A stretch of 64,000 nt of DNA from Antrihabitans stalagmiti (GTDB taxonomy: Bacteria > Actinomycetota > Actinomycetes > Mycobacteriales > Mycobacteriaceae): contig NZ_JAEMNV010000003.1 in NCBI RefSeq assembly GCF_016482825.1, positions 124,001-188,000 of the forward strand, read 5' to 3'. Under the pieces are notes generated by a model. The model was not told where the DNA came from, did not search any database, and saw only the letters and a list, made by a program, of their open reading frames with translations. Both the position numbers and the translations under genes were made by a program. Shown here one piece after another: positions 25,206 through 34,134 of the stretch (position 1 is the first letter of the stretch; each line of letters starts with the position of its first letter).

Positions 25206-26281
25206 ATCGTCAGATGCGACAAAAGCTTTGGCGACCGCTGGTCGCGATGGCGGTTGCGGCGACACTGGCTGCACTGAGCGGGTGTGCGATCGATCCGTCG
25301 ACAGTCCCTGTGCCAGGTACGACCGTCTCGGGGGAGACGTACCGTGTGCAGATCGAACTTGCGAACGCTCTGAATCTGCCTGCCCGTGCGAAGGTGCTCG
25401 CCAACGGTGCCCAAATCGGCACTGTCGCAGGCGTTCACGTGGTCGACCCGACGGCCGACACTCCGGTCGGGTACGTCGTCGTCGACATCGACGTGTCGGA
25501 GTCGGTGCGGTTACCACGGACCACACGTGCCGAATTGCGGCAGAACACCATCTTGGGCGACATCCACATTGCGGTGACGACACCACCCGATGGGTTCGGC
25601 GATCCGATCCCGCCGGACGGTGTGATCCCGATCGAGCAGACGAAGCCGCCCGTCCAGATCGAAGACACGATGGCCGGCATGGCTCTGTTCGTGCAGGGTG
25701 GCGCTATCACTCAGTTGCAGGACATAGTCAAACGTGTGAATGCGGTGCTGCCGCAGGACCCGAGGGAGACCGCCCGCATCGCGGACACGGTCGGTTCCGA
25801 CATCCAAGACCTGTCCCGCAACCTCGACCAGGTCGACGCACTCTTGGATTCTCTCGTCGCGACGTCGGCAGCGGTGCAGGAGGATCTACCGGTCTTCGCC
25901 GATATCCTGACCGAACCGACGGTCCAACACATCGCGGATGCTGTCGCGTCGATCGCCGAGGTCGTCGGTGTCCTCGGCGCGCTGGGCGAAGTAGGGGTCG
26001 CGCTGCAATGGTTGGGACCGCTGATCACCGAAGGCGATGCCGCAGCGAAGGCTTTCGTGCCGTTGGCGTTCACGCGTCGACCGTTCGATCTCGACGCCCC
26101 GTCGAACCTGAACCTGCTCGTCTCGCTGTTGCGGGACAAAGTGATTCCGTTCGTCGAACGTGGTCCGAAGGTCAACGTGGTCGGGGTGACCACCACAGAC
26201 GCCGCAGCTGAGGTGGTGTCCTCCGACGACCAGGTCGATCGAATTCTGCAGACGCTGCGCATGATCGGGGCTGTGCGATGA
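25202..26281 (+). CDS. mceE: MceE lipoprotein of mce operon 1
   Basis: 359 residues. Signal peptide AVAATLAALSGC has a classic lipobox LSGC, so Cys28 is the predicted lipidation site; this is the LprK-type subunit. The MCE domain begins VSGETYRVQIELANALNLP and includes AKVLANGAQIGTVAGV. FGDPIPPDGVIPIEQT is the usual end of the domain. Overlaps mceD and mceF by 4 bp each. Confidence 0.95.
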   Translation: MNRQMRQKLWRPLVAMAVAATLAALSGCAIDPSTVPVPGTTVSGETYRVQIELANALNLPARAKVLANGAQIGTVAGVHVVDPTADTPVGYVVVDIDVSESVRLPRTTRAELRQNTILGDIHIAVTTPPDGFGDPIPPDGVIPIEQTKPPVQIEDTMAGMALFVQGGAITQLQDIVKRVNAVLPQDPRETARIADTVGSDIQDLSRNLDQVDALLDSLVATSAAVQEDLPVFADILTEPTVQHIADAVASIAEVVGVLGALGEVGVALQWLGPLITEGDAAAKAFVPLAFTRRPFDLDAPSNLNLLVSLLRDKVIPFVERGPKVNVVGVTTTDAAAEVVSSDDQVDRILQTLRMIGAVR

Positions 26282-27237
26282 AGATCAGTTCGATCGCGTC
26301 GTTGGGATCCATTGTTGCCGTCCTTGTCTTCGGGTCCGCCTACCTTGCCTTCGGTGTGGTTCGAGTGGATACGTTCCGCGAATTCGATTCGATGTCGATG
26401 GTGTTGACCAATTCCGGCAGTGTCGGTCCACGGTCGCCGGTGCTGCTCACCGGTGTCGAAGTCGGTGAGGTGACCTCGGTCGCCAACGTCGAGGATGGTG
26501 TGCAGGTCGACTTCCGAGTCGAACGCAAGTTCAGCATCCCGACGGCGAGTGTCGTTCGCATCGAGAACATTTCGGCACTCGGTGAGCCGTACATCGAATT
26601 CACCCCGCGTACTGCCGACGGGCCGTATCTCACCGATGGCGCGCAGGTCGACACCAGCACCATCCGGATGCCGATCTCCATTCCAGAGGTATCCAGATTG
26701 GTGACCGAGGTACTGAATCAGCTCGATCCGACTGCGATCTCGTCGTTGATCAATACGTTCGACGAAGCGTTGGAGGGGACCGAGTCGATCGTCCCGCAAC
26801 TGTCGAGATCGACCGACCTGCTGGCCGCTACCCTGCTGAGCAGAACGCCGAAGTTCGCAGGCTTGCTGATCGATCTGCAGGCGATTGCACCTGATATGGA
26901 TTGGGTCGGTCCGGCATTCGAGACCGGTTCGCCGCTGTGGCGGCAGTTCGCGGAACGTGTCGACTCAATCACGCAGTCGGTCGAGCGTTTCAGTAACACG
27001 GGCGACACGCCGGCAATGTATGTAGAGGGCAACGGACTTGTACCGTTTCTGAATCGCCTGGCCGAGTACTTCGATACGACGGGTCCCGATTTCCGGGCAC
27101 TCGCTCCAGCAGTCCAACCGCTGGCGGAACTGGCGACCGACAACTTTCCGCAGGTGGACCTCAGTGCGCTGATCGCGCAAGCGTTGGAGTCGACAAGTCC
27201 CGACGGCGCAGTCCGCCTACAGATCAACGTCAAGTAG
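26278..27237 (+). CDS. mceF: MceF of mce operon 1
   Basis: 319 residues. Anchor SLGSIVAVLVFGSAYLAFGVV (8-28), MCE domain with GPRSPVLLTGVEVGEVTSV and EPYIEFTPRT, then helices. Much shorter than the roughly 500-residue Mce1F of M. tuberculosis because the Pro-rich tail is missing. Followed after 20 bp by the Mce-associated gene. Confidence 0.93.
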   Translation: MKISSIASLGSIVAVLVFGSAYLAFGVVRVDTFREFDSMSMVLTNSGSVGPRSPVLLTGVEVGEVTSVANVEDGVQVDFRVERKFSIPTASVVRIENISALGEPYIEFTPRTADGPYLTDGAQVDTSTIRMPISIPEVSRLVTEVLNQLDPTAISSLINTFDEALEGTESIVPQLSRSTDLLAATLLSRTPKFAGLLIDLQAIAPDMDWVGPAFETGSPLWRQFAERVDSITQSVERFSNTGDTPAMYVEGNGLVPFLNRLAEYFDTTGPDFRALAPAVQPLAELATDNFPQVDLSALIAQALESTSPDGAVRLQINVK

Positions 27238-27257
27238 CACTGACATAGGAGTCATCG

Positions 27258-27860
27258 ATGACAACCGACGAAACGAACGATGTAACGAGCGCGGACAAGG
27301 TCGCGCCCGCAGCACCTTCGACCGAGCCACGCCCGCCCCGGACTCTGTCGCTACGGATGTCGACGATCGCGATCACCGCGGCGATCGTCGCTCTGGTCGT
27401 TGCGGTCGCGATCCTGGGCTTCCTCCTGATCTCGGCTCGTGGTGAGATCGACGACACCGCCGCGGCGGCCGCCGACGATCAACGAGCCGAGCAGGTCGCA
27501 ACCGACTACGCCATCGGCGCGTCGAACATCGACTTCCAGAACGTCGACGACTGGTTGGCAAAGCTGAAAGCGAACACCAGTCCCGAGTTGGCCAACAAAT
27601 TCGATGCCACGGCACCGAAACTGCAGGAGATCCTGGTCCCGCTCAAATGGACATCCTCGGCGACCCCGATCGCCGCCAAAGTCGCATCCGACAGCGGCGG
27701 CATCTTTATCGTCAACGTGTTCGTCAACGTCACCTCGACGAGCGCTCAAACTCCGGACGGAGGACAGACCACCGTGACCTACAACGTGACCGTCGACAAG
27801 AACTCCGACTGGAAAATCACCGATGTCGGCGGCATGGAAGGTGCACTTCCGGTCAAATAG
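27258..27860 (+). CDS. Mce-associated membrane protein (Mas), mce operon 1
   Basis: 200 residues from ATG 27258 with TAGGAG upstream. Acidic/Pro-rich N-terminus, one membrane segment (ITAAIVALVVAVAILGFLLI, about 39-58), then a periplasmic domain with the typical Mas features: RAEQVATDYAIGASNIDFQNVDDWL and a C-terminal half ending in SDWKITDVGGM. Mas proteins stabilise or assist Mce transport. Only one Mas gene follows each mce operon here, where two are common. Confidence 0.88.
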   Translation: MTTDETNDVTSADKVAPAAPSTEPRPPRTLSLRMSTIAITAAIVALVVAVAILGFLLISARGEIDDTAAAAADDQRAEQVATDYAIGASNIDFQNVDDWLAKLKANTSPELANKFDATAPKLQEILVPLKWTSSATPIAAKVASDSGGIFIVNVFVNVTSTSAQTPDGGQTTVTYNVTVDKNSDWKITDVGGMEGALPVK

Positions 27861-27907
27861 GGCGACAATCTTCTCGGACAGTTCGCCTGGGATAGGCAGG
27901 AGTAGCC

Positions 27908-28615
27908 ATGGCAGCTTTGCCACCGCTTCGCATCGGAGCCGCGCTGCCCGATCCGCCGTTCGAGTTGTATGTCGATGGTGCAGCAACGGGATTCGACATC
28001 GAGTTCACTCAGGCCATTGCACGTGTCCTCGGCCGGAACTGGGAGTTGGTCCCCTACGAGGGAACCGATTTCAACGGAATCTTCACCATGCTCGACGACA
28101 ACATTGTCGACTGCATCGCGTCGGGCACGACCGTAACGCCGGGACGACGCGAGCGGGCCGACTTCTGTTCTGCCTACTTCCAGTCGGGTCAATCGATTGC
28201 CGTCGACACCGAGCGCTTACCGCACGTGCGCGGCATCGACGATCTCGAAGGCCTGACAATCGGGGTCCAGCAGGGCAATACAAGCCAGCCGATCGCCAAC
28301 GCGCTCGTCGCTCAGGGGCGTGCGGAGGCGGTGCGTACCTACGACTATCACGACATCGGCAAGGCGCTCGACGATCTGTCGTCGGGCGGGTGTGACGTCG
28401 TGATGAAGCTAGCTCCCGTGCTCACCTGGTTGGTACGCGACCGCCAGAATGTCGATGTGGTGCAACGCGCTATCTCCCACGAAGAGATCGCAGTCGCTGT
28501 TCGGAAAGGCGACGGCGGACTGCGGGGCCTCATCGACGGCGCGCAACGTGACCTGACTGCGGACGGAACCCTTGCCCGATTGGTCGAGCAATGGCTGGAC
28601 CCGCGACCGACGTAG
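27908..28615 (+). CDS. Substrate-binding-protein-like (SBP_bac_3) protein without signal peptide
   Basis: 235 residues. The fold signature is plain: LRIGAALPDPPFELYVDGAATGFDIEFTQAIARVLG at the start, DGIIs-type VDCIASGTTVTPGRRERADFCSAYF, GLTIGVQQGNTSQP and the C-terminal AVRKGDGGLRGLIDGAQ. Family members normally carry a signal peptide or lipobox; none is present, and no upstream in-frame start would add one (the preceding bases hold the Mas stop and spacer). No ABC permease or ATPase gene is nearby. It may act as a cytosolic ligand sensor or have lost export. Confidence 0.82.
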   Translation: MAALPPLRIGAALPDPPFELYVDGAATGFDIEFTQAIARVLGRNWELVPYEGTDFNGIFTMLDDNIVDCIASGTTVTPGRRERADFCSAYFQSGQSIAVDTERLPHVRGIDDLEGLTIGVQQGNTSQPIANALVAQGRAEAVRTYDYHDIGKALDDLSSGGCDVVMKLAPVLTWLVRDRQNVDVVQRAISHEEIAVAVRKGDGGLRGLIDGAQRDLTADGTLARLVEQWLDPRPT

Positions 28616-28766
28616 CTGTCGCAGCCAGGGGGCCAACGAGCGCTCTATGGCGCCCGTCACAAGCGAGATCTCATCCAGGTGTGCGACCATTCGATATTGC
28701 TCGAAAGTCGCTGACATCCCGGTCGGCTAAGTGCGAGTGAGAGGAAAGTCGAGAACCTCGTGACGA

Positions 28767-31400
28767 ATGCCCGAAGGCGGACGGCAGGCTGCAGGTGTTG
28801 ATATGACCTGGCCACGCGCCGCTTTTGGAATCGCGCTCGTGTGCGCTGTGGTTGCGCTCGTGCGACCGCAGAGTCTTGACTTCCTTCTCGTTGCAACTGC
28901 CTTCGGTGCTGCAATCGCATGTGTGCTCGGTTCGACGAGGCAGGTTGCGGTTGCGCGATGCGGCTGGCTTCTGATCGGCTTCGGTCAACTCTGCAACGGG
29001 GTCGGAAATCTGTGGGTCCTTTCGGATCCGAACTTGTGGTTTGTCGGTTCCGAATGGACCACCAGCATTGTTTTCAACGTTGCAACTCTCGTAACAGTTC
29101 TCGGATTGACGGCGTTGGTGTTGCCGCAGAACTCCGTGGAAAAGCTCGCTGAGGTATGTCTGGACCTGCTCGCGATCACGGGTTGCGCGTTTGTCATCGG
29201 GGTTCAGTGGGACATCGTTCGGTTCTTCGGTGAAGGCGGGAACGAGACGACATCCGCGTGGGGGTTGATGGGTTTTCTCGCCGTCGTCGTGGACTGGGTG
29301 GGGGTTGCGATTGCCGCGATCGTATGGGGGAGAAAGCCGTTCGGTCAGGTAGCGGGTCGGTGTGTAGCCGCGGGACTCTTTCTGTCGATGCTCGGCGACT
29401 CACGGGTACTCGGCAGTGCTGTCGACGTGTCCGATTCGCTCGCGGCCTACCTCTGGGTGTCGTCGTCGTTGCTTATCCTCGTCGGTGGGGTATGCATCAC
29501 CACAAAACCGGAGACTGTGCGACCGCTCGACGACGGACACGTCGTTCGGATCGCGACAGTGCTCGAGATCGTCACCGTGTGCGCGGTGATATTCGGTGGC
29601 GCAACGTCGCCGGGGACTCGAATAGTTCTTGCGATCGTTCTGCTCGTCATCACCGCGCGCCAGTGGCGGGTCGTTCGAGCGAACCTGTGGCTGCATCGCC
29701 AGATAGAAGCGAGCGAACGGCATTTCCGCGCGCTCGTCGACAGCACGGGCGATGTGATCGTGCGGGTCGGGCCGTCCGGTCTCGTCGAGTACGCGAGCCC
29801 CGCCGCACGGCGAGTCCTGCTGCGCGATCCCTCGTCGATGTACGGACGTCGAATCGACGAGTTCGTACGCGACCCACGCGACACGGATGTGCTGGGGTGG
29901 CTGACGAGTCCGAGTCGAACGGCGTCGGATCACCTGTCGTTTCTGGCGGCCAGGCCAGATGGGACAACTGTCCATATCGAGGCAAGTTGGGCACGGCTCA
30001 GCAAAGGCTACATGCTTGCGTTGCGAGATGTCGACGACCAGATTCTTATGCGCACGCAACTCGAATTCGCCGCCCGCACAGACAGTTTGACCGGTTTGGC
30101 GAATCGCGCCTATTTCGAGGCGGAGCTCGGGAAGAGGCTGCTGACGTGCGGAGCGGCGACAGTTATGTTCTGCGACCTGGATCGGTTCAAATCGGTCAAC
30201 GATATGAACGGACACTCGGTCGGCGACGCACTGTTGGTCGAGGTCGCGCAACGTCTCGGCCGGTCGGTCGATGACGCCCTGATAGCGCGCTTCGGTGGTG
30301 ACGAGTTCACCATCATGTTGCAGGCAGGCCTGAGTCGATCCAGGGCAATGGCCACCGCCGAACGTATCAAGGCGGCTGTGTCGGGTCTGTACGACCTCGG
30401 CAGTATGGCGTTCGCAGTCAGCATGACAGTGGGCATCACTGTGGAGCAGGAAGGTTCGGTCGACGAGGTGCTGCGTTGTGCAGATATTGCGCTCGCAGCC
30501 GCAAAGATTGCGGAGCGAGGGTCGATCGCAGAGTTCGAAACAGCCATGTACGAGACCGCGATTCATCGGATTCAGATGGACAAGCGCTTTCGGTCGGCGT
30601 TCGCAGCGCGGGAACTGTCGTTGGTCTATCAGCCGATCGTCGACTCCGTCGGCGGTGCGGTTGCGGCAGCCGAGGCGCTGCTGCGCTGGCTGGACGAGGA
30701 CGGGAATCCCATCCTCTCCGCGCCGGAGATCGTCGATCTCGCCGAATCCTTCGGCACTATGGCCGAACTCGGCGACTGGGTGATGCGCACCGCTTTCGCG
30801 CAAGCCGTGACGTGGGCCGAACTCGGCTGGCCGATCCGAATTTCTGTGAACGTGTCCAGTCAACAGATCACAGATGCGGCATTCGCGGTTCGTGTGACGA
30901 AAGCGCTACTCGATACGAAACTCGATCCGACCCAGTTGGTCCTCGAGATCACCGAAGATGCATTTCTCGAGGGCAACGATGCAGTGCTGGCGTCGTTGGA
31001 GACGCTTCGTGGTTCGGGTGTTCGGTTCGCCATCGACGATTTCGGAACGGGCTATTCGAATCTCGGATACCTCAACCGCTTACCGATCTACGGCATAAAG
31101 CTCGACCGGACTTTCGTTGCAGGCCTTGGCGAACGACCCGAGCAGGAGCCGATTGTCCGAGCTGTGGTCGGACTTGCGCACGAACTCGGCCTTGTCATCT
31201 GCGCCGAAGGCGTCGAACGCGTCGACGAGCTACAGGTGCTGCAGGACTTGGGTGTGCACTTCCTGCAGGGCCATCTCACAGGATATCCGTTGCATCCGAA
31301 CGAGTTCCACGATCTACTTCGTCGTGGTCCCTACGATATGAGACCTGGGATCGAGGCCGACAGCCTTCGGCATTCAGGTTCGTCGGATCGGGCTACCTGA
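28767..31400 (+). CDS. Membrane PAS-GGDEF-EAL protein, cyclic-di-GMP turnover
   Basis: 877 residues from ATG 28767 (ATG 28803 is an alternative). The first roughly 300 residues hold about 8-9 hydrophobic segments, then a PAS domain (about 312-430, SERHFRALVDSTGDVIVRVG), a GGDEF domain with intact GGDEF at 510-514, and an EAL domain with EALLRW at 636-641. The EAL metal and catalytic signatures are all present: NVSSQQ, LEITEDAF, IDDFGTGYSNLGYL, KLDRTFV, CAEGVE, FLQGHL. No RxxD inhibitory site is at the canonical position. Predicted to be able both to make and to break c-di-GMP, likely tuned by its membrane sensor. Monocistronic-looking. Confidence 0.92.
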   Translation: MPEGGRQAAGVDMTWPRAAFGIALVCAVVALVRPQSLDFLLVATAFGAAIACVLGSTRQVAVARCGWLLIGFGQLCNGVGNLWVLSDPNLWFVGSEWTTSIVFNVATLVTVLGLTALVLPQNSVEKLAEVCLDLLAITGCAFVIGVQWDIVRFFGEGGNETTSAWGLMGFLAVVVDWVGVAIAAIVWGRKPFGQVAGRCVAAGLFLSMLGDSRVLGSAVDVSDSLAAYLWVSSSLLILVGGVCITTKPETVRPLDDGHVVRIATVLEIVTVCAVIFGGATSPGTRIVLAIVLLVITARQWRVVRANLWLHRQIEASERHFRALVDSTGDVIVRVGPSGLVEYASPAARRVLLRDPSSMYGRRIDEFVRDPRDTDVLGWLTSPSRTASDHLSFLAARPDGTTVHIEASWARLSKGYMLALRDVDDQILMRTQLEFAARTDSLTGLANRAYFEAELGKRLLTCGAATVMFCDLDRFKSVNDMNGHSVGDALLVEVAQRLGRSVDDALIARFGGDEFTIMLQAGLSRSRAMATAERIKAAVSGLYDLGSMAFAVSMTVGITVEQEGSVDEVLRCADIALAAAKIAERGSIAEFETAMYETAIHRIQMDKRFRSAFAARELSLVYQPIVDSVGGAVAAAEALLRWLDEDGNPILSAPEIVDLAESFGTMAELGDWVMRTAFAQAVTWAELGWPIRISVNVSSQQITDAAFAVRVTKALLDTKLDPTQLVLEITEDAFLEGNDAVLASLETLRGSGVRFAIDDFGTGYSNLGYLNRLPIYGIKLDRTFVAGLGERPEQEPIVRAVVGLAHELGLVICAEGVERVDELQVLQDLGVHFLQGHLTGYPLHPNEFHDLLRRGPYDMRPGIEADSLRHSGSSDRAT

Positions 31401-31437
31401 GGATGCATTCGTAGCACGCGTCGGTACGATCGTCCTC

Positions 31438-32091
31438 GTGCCAACTTCTGAGTCCAACGCGTCGGAGCGCCGCGTATACGGTGGACGTTCCGCTGCCGAA
31501 CGTGGCGACGAGCGGCGCCGCAGGTTGGTCGACGCTGCACTCGAACTCTTTGGCACCAAAGGCTTTTCGGCGACATCGATCGAGCAACTGTGCTCCGCCG
31601 CGAACGTCTCCACCCGCAGCTTCTACGAAGACATCGGAAGTCGCGAGAAGTTGCTCATCGCGCTTGTCGAAGATCTGACCTCGAAGGCCACGCAATCGGC
31701 TCTGGACGCCCTGGCGGAGACGCAGGGCGAAGCAATGCCTGTCAGGATGAGCCGCGCGTTTCGTGCCTACCTGGCCGTGACGTGCCGCGACAGGCGATCG
31801 GCCCGTGTCTGTTACGTCGAGGTTGTCGGTGTCAGTCAAGTTGTCGAGGAATGGCGCAAAGGTTGGCGCGAACGAATCGCTGCAGTGGTCGTCTATGAGG
31901 CTGACAGCGCTGTCGAGCGTGGTGAGGCCAAGTCGAGGGAGTACCGCCTGTTCGCCGTTGCAGTGATCGGTGCGGTGAACTCGTTGGCACAAGAACTCGC
32001 TCTCGCCGACGAAAGTGCCGAAGCAGCAGTAACTCTCGACGATATCTGCGACGAGATAACCCATTTGGCAGTTGCGGGCCTCACCGTCTGA
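31438..32091 (+). CDS. TetR-family transcriptional regulator
   Basis: 217 residues from GTG 31438. HTH SIEQLCSAANVSTRSFYEDIGSREKLLIAL near residues 44-75. The C-terminal part has CRDRRSARVCYVEVVGVSQVVEEWRKGWRE, a pattern shared by a subgroup of actinobacterial TetRs. Precedes the secreted lipase gene on the same strand by 118 bp; the dyads in that gap are candidate binding sites. Confidence 0.88.
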   Translation: MPTSESNASERRVYGGRSAAERGDERRRRLVDAALELFGTKGFSATSIEQLCSAANVSTRSFYEDIGSREKLLIALVEDLTSKATQSALDALAETQGEAMPVRMSRAFRAYLAVTCRDRRSARVCYVEVVGVSQVVEEWRKGWRERIAAVVVYEADSAVERGEAKSREYRLFAVAVIGAVNSLAQELALADESAEAAVTLDDICDEITHLAVAGLTV

Positions 32092-32148
32092 CGAACCGTC
32101 CTCCGCTGTGCGACCAGGCGACGAGCGGTGAGCTCGAGAAAAACGACA

Positions 32149-32178
32149 CCTTGTTACAAACAAGGAGCCGTGTTGTAA
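32149..32178. promoter_or_regulatory. Candidate operator upstream of the secreted lipase
   Basis: CCTTGTTACAAACAAGG (32149-32165) is a perfect 7-bp-arm dyad with 3-nt centre. It overlaps a second dyad made by TTACAA (32154-32159) and TTGTAA (32173-32178). The lipase GTG is about 30 bp downstream, so a repressor here could block its promoter. The TetR just upstream is the likely binder. Confidence 0.55.
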
Positions 32179-32209
32179 TCGGGGCTCACAAAGTAGTGAA
32201 GGAGTTGCT

Positions 32210-33181
32210 GTGCCGGGGTTCAGCTCTGCAGTTCTCGGTCGGTTCGCGACCGCATTCTCGATCGCGTTGTCGTGCCTTGTCGTTTCGGCGGCAGAAGCGC
32301 CGGCGAATCCCCTGCCCGTCTCCGATCCTCTGCCTGTTCACTACGGGAATGGCTACGCGTTCGGAACGGTCGCGATCAACGACTGGAACGGACAAGTCCC
32401 GGGCGCGGACAACTACGAGTGCACGCCATCGGCGGCGCATCCGAATCCAGTCGTTCTTGTTGGCTCGACCTTCCTCTCGGCTGCGGTGACCTGGACCGCC
32501 TTGGCTCCGTACCTCTACAACCAGGGCTATTGCGTCTACACGATCAACTACGGCCGCAAGATCTACAACGTGCCGCCGGGAATCATCGGGCTCGACCCAG
32601 TCGCCAACTCCGCTCGTGAGGTTGCCGACCTCGTCGCTCGGGTGCGACAGGCAACGGGCGCCGCGAGAATCGATATGGTCGGTCACTCGCAGGGCGGATT
32701 GGTGTCGCGGTACTTCATCGAACAACTCGGCGGCGCTGAGGTCGTCGACAAGATGGTGCTGCTCTCTTCGCCGTACAAGGCGACCGGACTCCCTGTAGAT
32801 CTCGCCGCTATAGCGCGAAACACCATCCCGCAGAGTGTGTTCGACGCGATCGAACGCAACGGGGTCGTTCCGCCGATCCCGTTCAACTTCATCAACCCGT
32901 ACGCGCTCGGTCTCGCGACGGACCATCTGACGCCCTCGGTCACCTACACCCAGATCACCGACATCGCCGATGAGGTCGGTCTCTACGGTGGACTGACTCC
33001 GCCTGCGGGTGCGCCGAACGCGAGCATCGAGTACATAAATCAGGCCTGCCCCACCGACTTCTCCCAGCACTTCGCCCAGCCGTACTCGCCGACGGCAGTC
33101 GCGTTGATCGGCAACGCCTTGGGGACAGCCGAGCAGCGCCGGCCTGTCCCGTGCACCTTCGTTCCGCTGTACGCACTCTGA
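32210..33181 (+). CDS. Secreted triacylglycerol lipase/esterase
   Basis: 323 residues from GTG 32210 with a strong GAAGGAG. A signal peptide covers about residues 1-32 (AFSIALSCLVVSAAEAPA). The nucleophile elbow GHSQGG follows ARIDMV; the likely His is in FSQHFAQP near the C-terminus. TFLSAAVTWTALAPYLYNQGYCVYTINYG is typical of extracellular actinobacterial lipases with PGAP1/EstA-like fold. Conserved Cys residues in ECTPS, QGYCV, QACPTDF and PVPCTF suggest two disulfides. Probably releases fatty acids outside the cell. Confidence 0.9.
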   Translation: MPGFSSAVLGRFATAFSIALSCLVVSAAEAPANPLPVSDPLPVHYGNGYAFGTVAINDWNGQVPGADNYECTPSAAHPNPVVLVGSTFLSAAVTWTALAPYLYNQGYCVYTINYGRKIYNVPPGIIGLDPVANSAREVADLVARVRQATGAARIDMVGHSQGGLVSRYFIEQLGGAEVVDKMVLLSSPYKATGLPVDLAAIARNTIPQSVFDAIERNGVVPPIPFNFINPYALGLATDHLTPSVTYTQITDIADEVGLYGGLTPPAGAPNASIEYINQACPTDFSQHFAQPYSPTAVALIGNALGTAEQRRPVPCTFVPLYAL

Positions 33182-33243
33182 TTCTCGGTTGCCTGTCGAC
33201 ACACCGTCTTCGGCTGGACCGTGTGTGAACTAGAGTGCGACGA

Positions 33244-33954
33244 GTGGCGAAGGACAGTACTTCCGCGCGAGGGCGCCTACCCGAATTGAAGGGTGACGCC
33301 CGGACGGACCGATGGCGCGAACATCGGGCCGGCGTGAAGGCTGATCTGATCGAATCGACCTTGCGAGCCATCGACGAATTCGGGCCCGATCTGTCCATCG
33401 ACGACATCATCGGCACCGCAGGGATTCCGCGGCCCAAGCTGTATCGCTTCTTCCGCGACAAGGAAGAATTGTTCGAGGGCGTCAGCGAACGGGTTCAGGA
33501 ACTGGTGCTGGAACGGCTGACGCCGCACCTGGTTGTCGCCGGAGCCGCCCTCGAAGCAGTTCGATCAGGGCTTCGCGCCTACGTCGATCTGGTCGACGAA
33601 CGGCCGAATGTGTTTCGCTTCGTTGTCAATTCGCAGTTCTCCGGCTCACACTCGGCGACGAATTTGCTGGAACGTGGGATGGCGCTTGCGGATGCAACCG
33701 TCGCCATGCTCGGCTCCATCATCCGGATGCGAGGCGGAAACGGCGACAACATGGAGTACTTGGTCGATGCGATACTCGGCGCCGTGGCGTTGAGCGTGCT
33801 CCGCTGGTTGAATACCCCGACGATCGAGAAGGATGCGCTCGTCGACGAGTTGACCGTCATCGTGTGGGGCGCGCTCTCTGCGTCGGCCGCATCCCGCGGT
33901 GTCGTTCTCGATCCCGACGAGGAACTCTCCGTCGTACCGAATCTCTTTGACTGA
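33244..33954 (+). CDS. TetR-family transcriptional regulator
   Basis: 236 residues from GTG 33244 (GTG 33235 in the same frame is also possible; neither has a strong RBS). HTH SIDDIIGTAGIPRPKLYRFFRDKEELFEGV near residues 50-80. The C-terminal half ends AASRGVVLDPDEELSVV. Same strand as, and 180 bp before, the ferritin-like/BVMO operon, so it may control that operon. Confidence 0.87.
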   Translation: MAKDSTSARGRLPELKGDARTDRWREHRAGVKADLIESTLRAIDEFGPDLSIDDIIGTAGIPRPKLYRFFRDKEELFEGVSERVQELVLERLTPHLVVAGAALEAVRSGLRAYVDLVDERPNVFRFVVNSQFSGSHSATNLLERGMALADATVAMLGSIIRMRGGNGDNMEYLVDAILGAVALSVLRWLNTPTIEKDALVDELTVIVWGALSASAASRGVVLDPDEELSVVPNLFD

Positions 33955-34074
33955 CTGAGTGTTACGGCTGGCTTGATCCAGTCGGTCCGCCCGGTCGCAG
34001 TCCCGCGCCGGCGAAGGTCGCGCGCTGAAGTACGTATGTCGCGAGCACTTGCCAAACCCCCCGTGTGGACTTAG

Positions 34075-34121
34075 CCTCGAACATGTACGAACTCGTAGTA
34101 CTAGATACTTACTGTTCGAGG
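34075..34121. promoter_or_regulatory. Long-spaced inverted repeat upstream of the second oxidative operon
   Basis: CCTCGAACA at 34075-34083 and TGTTCGAGG at 34113-34121 are perfect 9-bp inverted arms separated by 29 bp. The AT-rich spacer contains a smaller dyad, AGTA-CTAGA-TACT. The right arm ends 13 bp before ATG 34135 and overlaps its RBS (GAGGAAAGG), so binding or folding here could affect transcription or initiation. Confidence 0.5.
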
Positions 34122-34134
34122 AAAGGCCAAGTTC

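Noticed and set aside
24042-25586. 514-residue open frame antisense to mceD and mceE
   Set aside because: Antisense shadow of clear MCE genes with low-complexity Arg/His composition.
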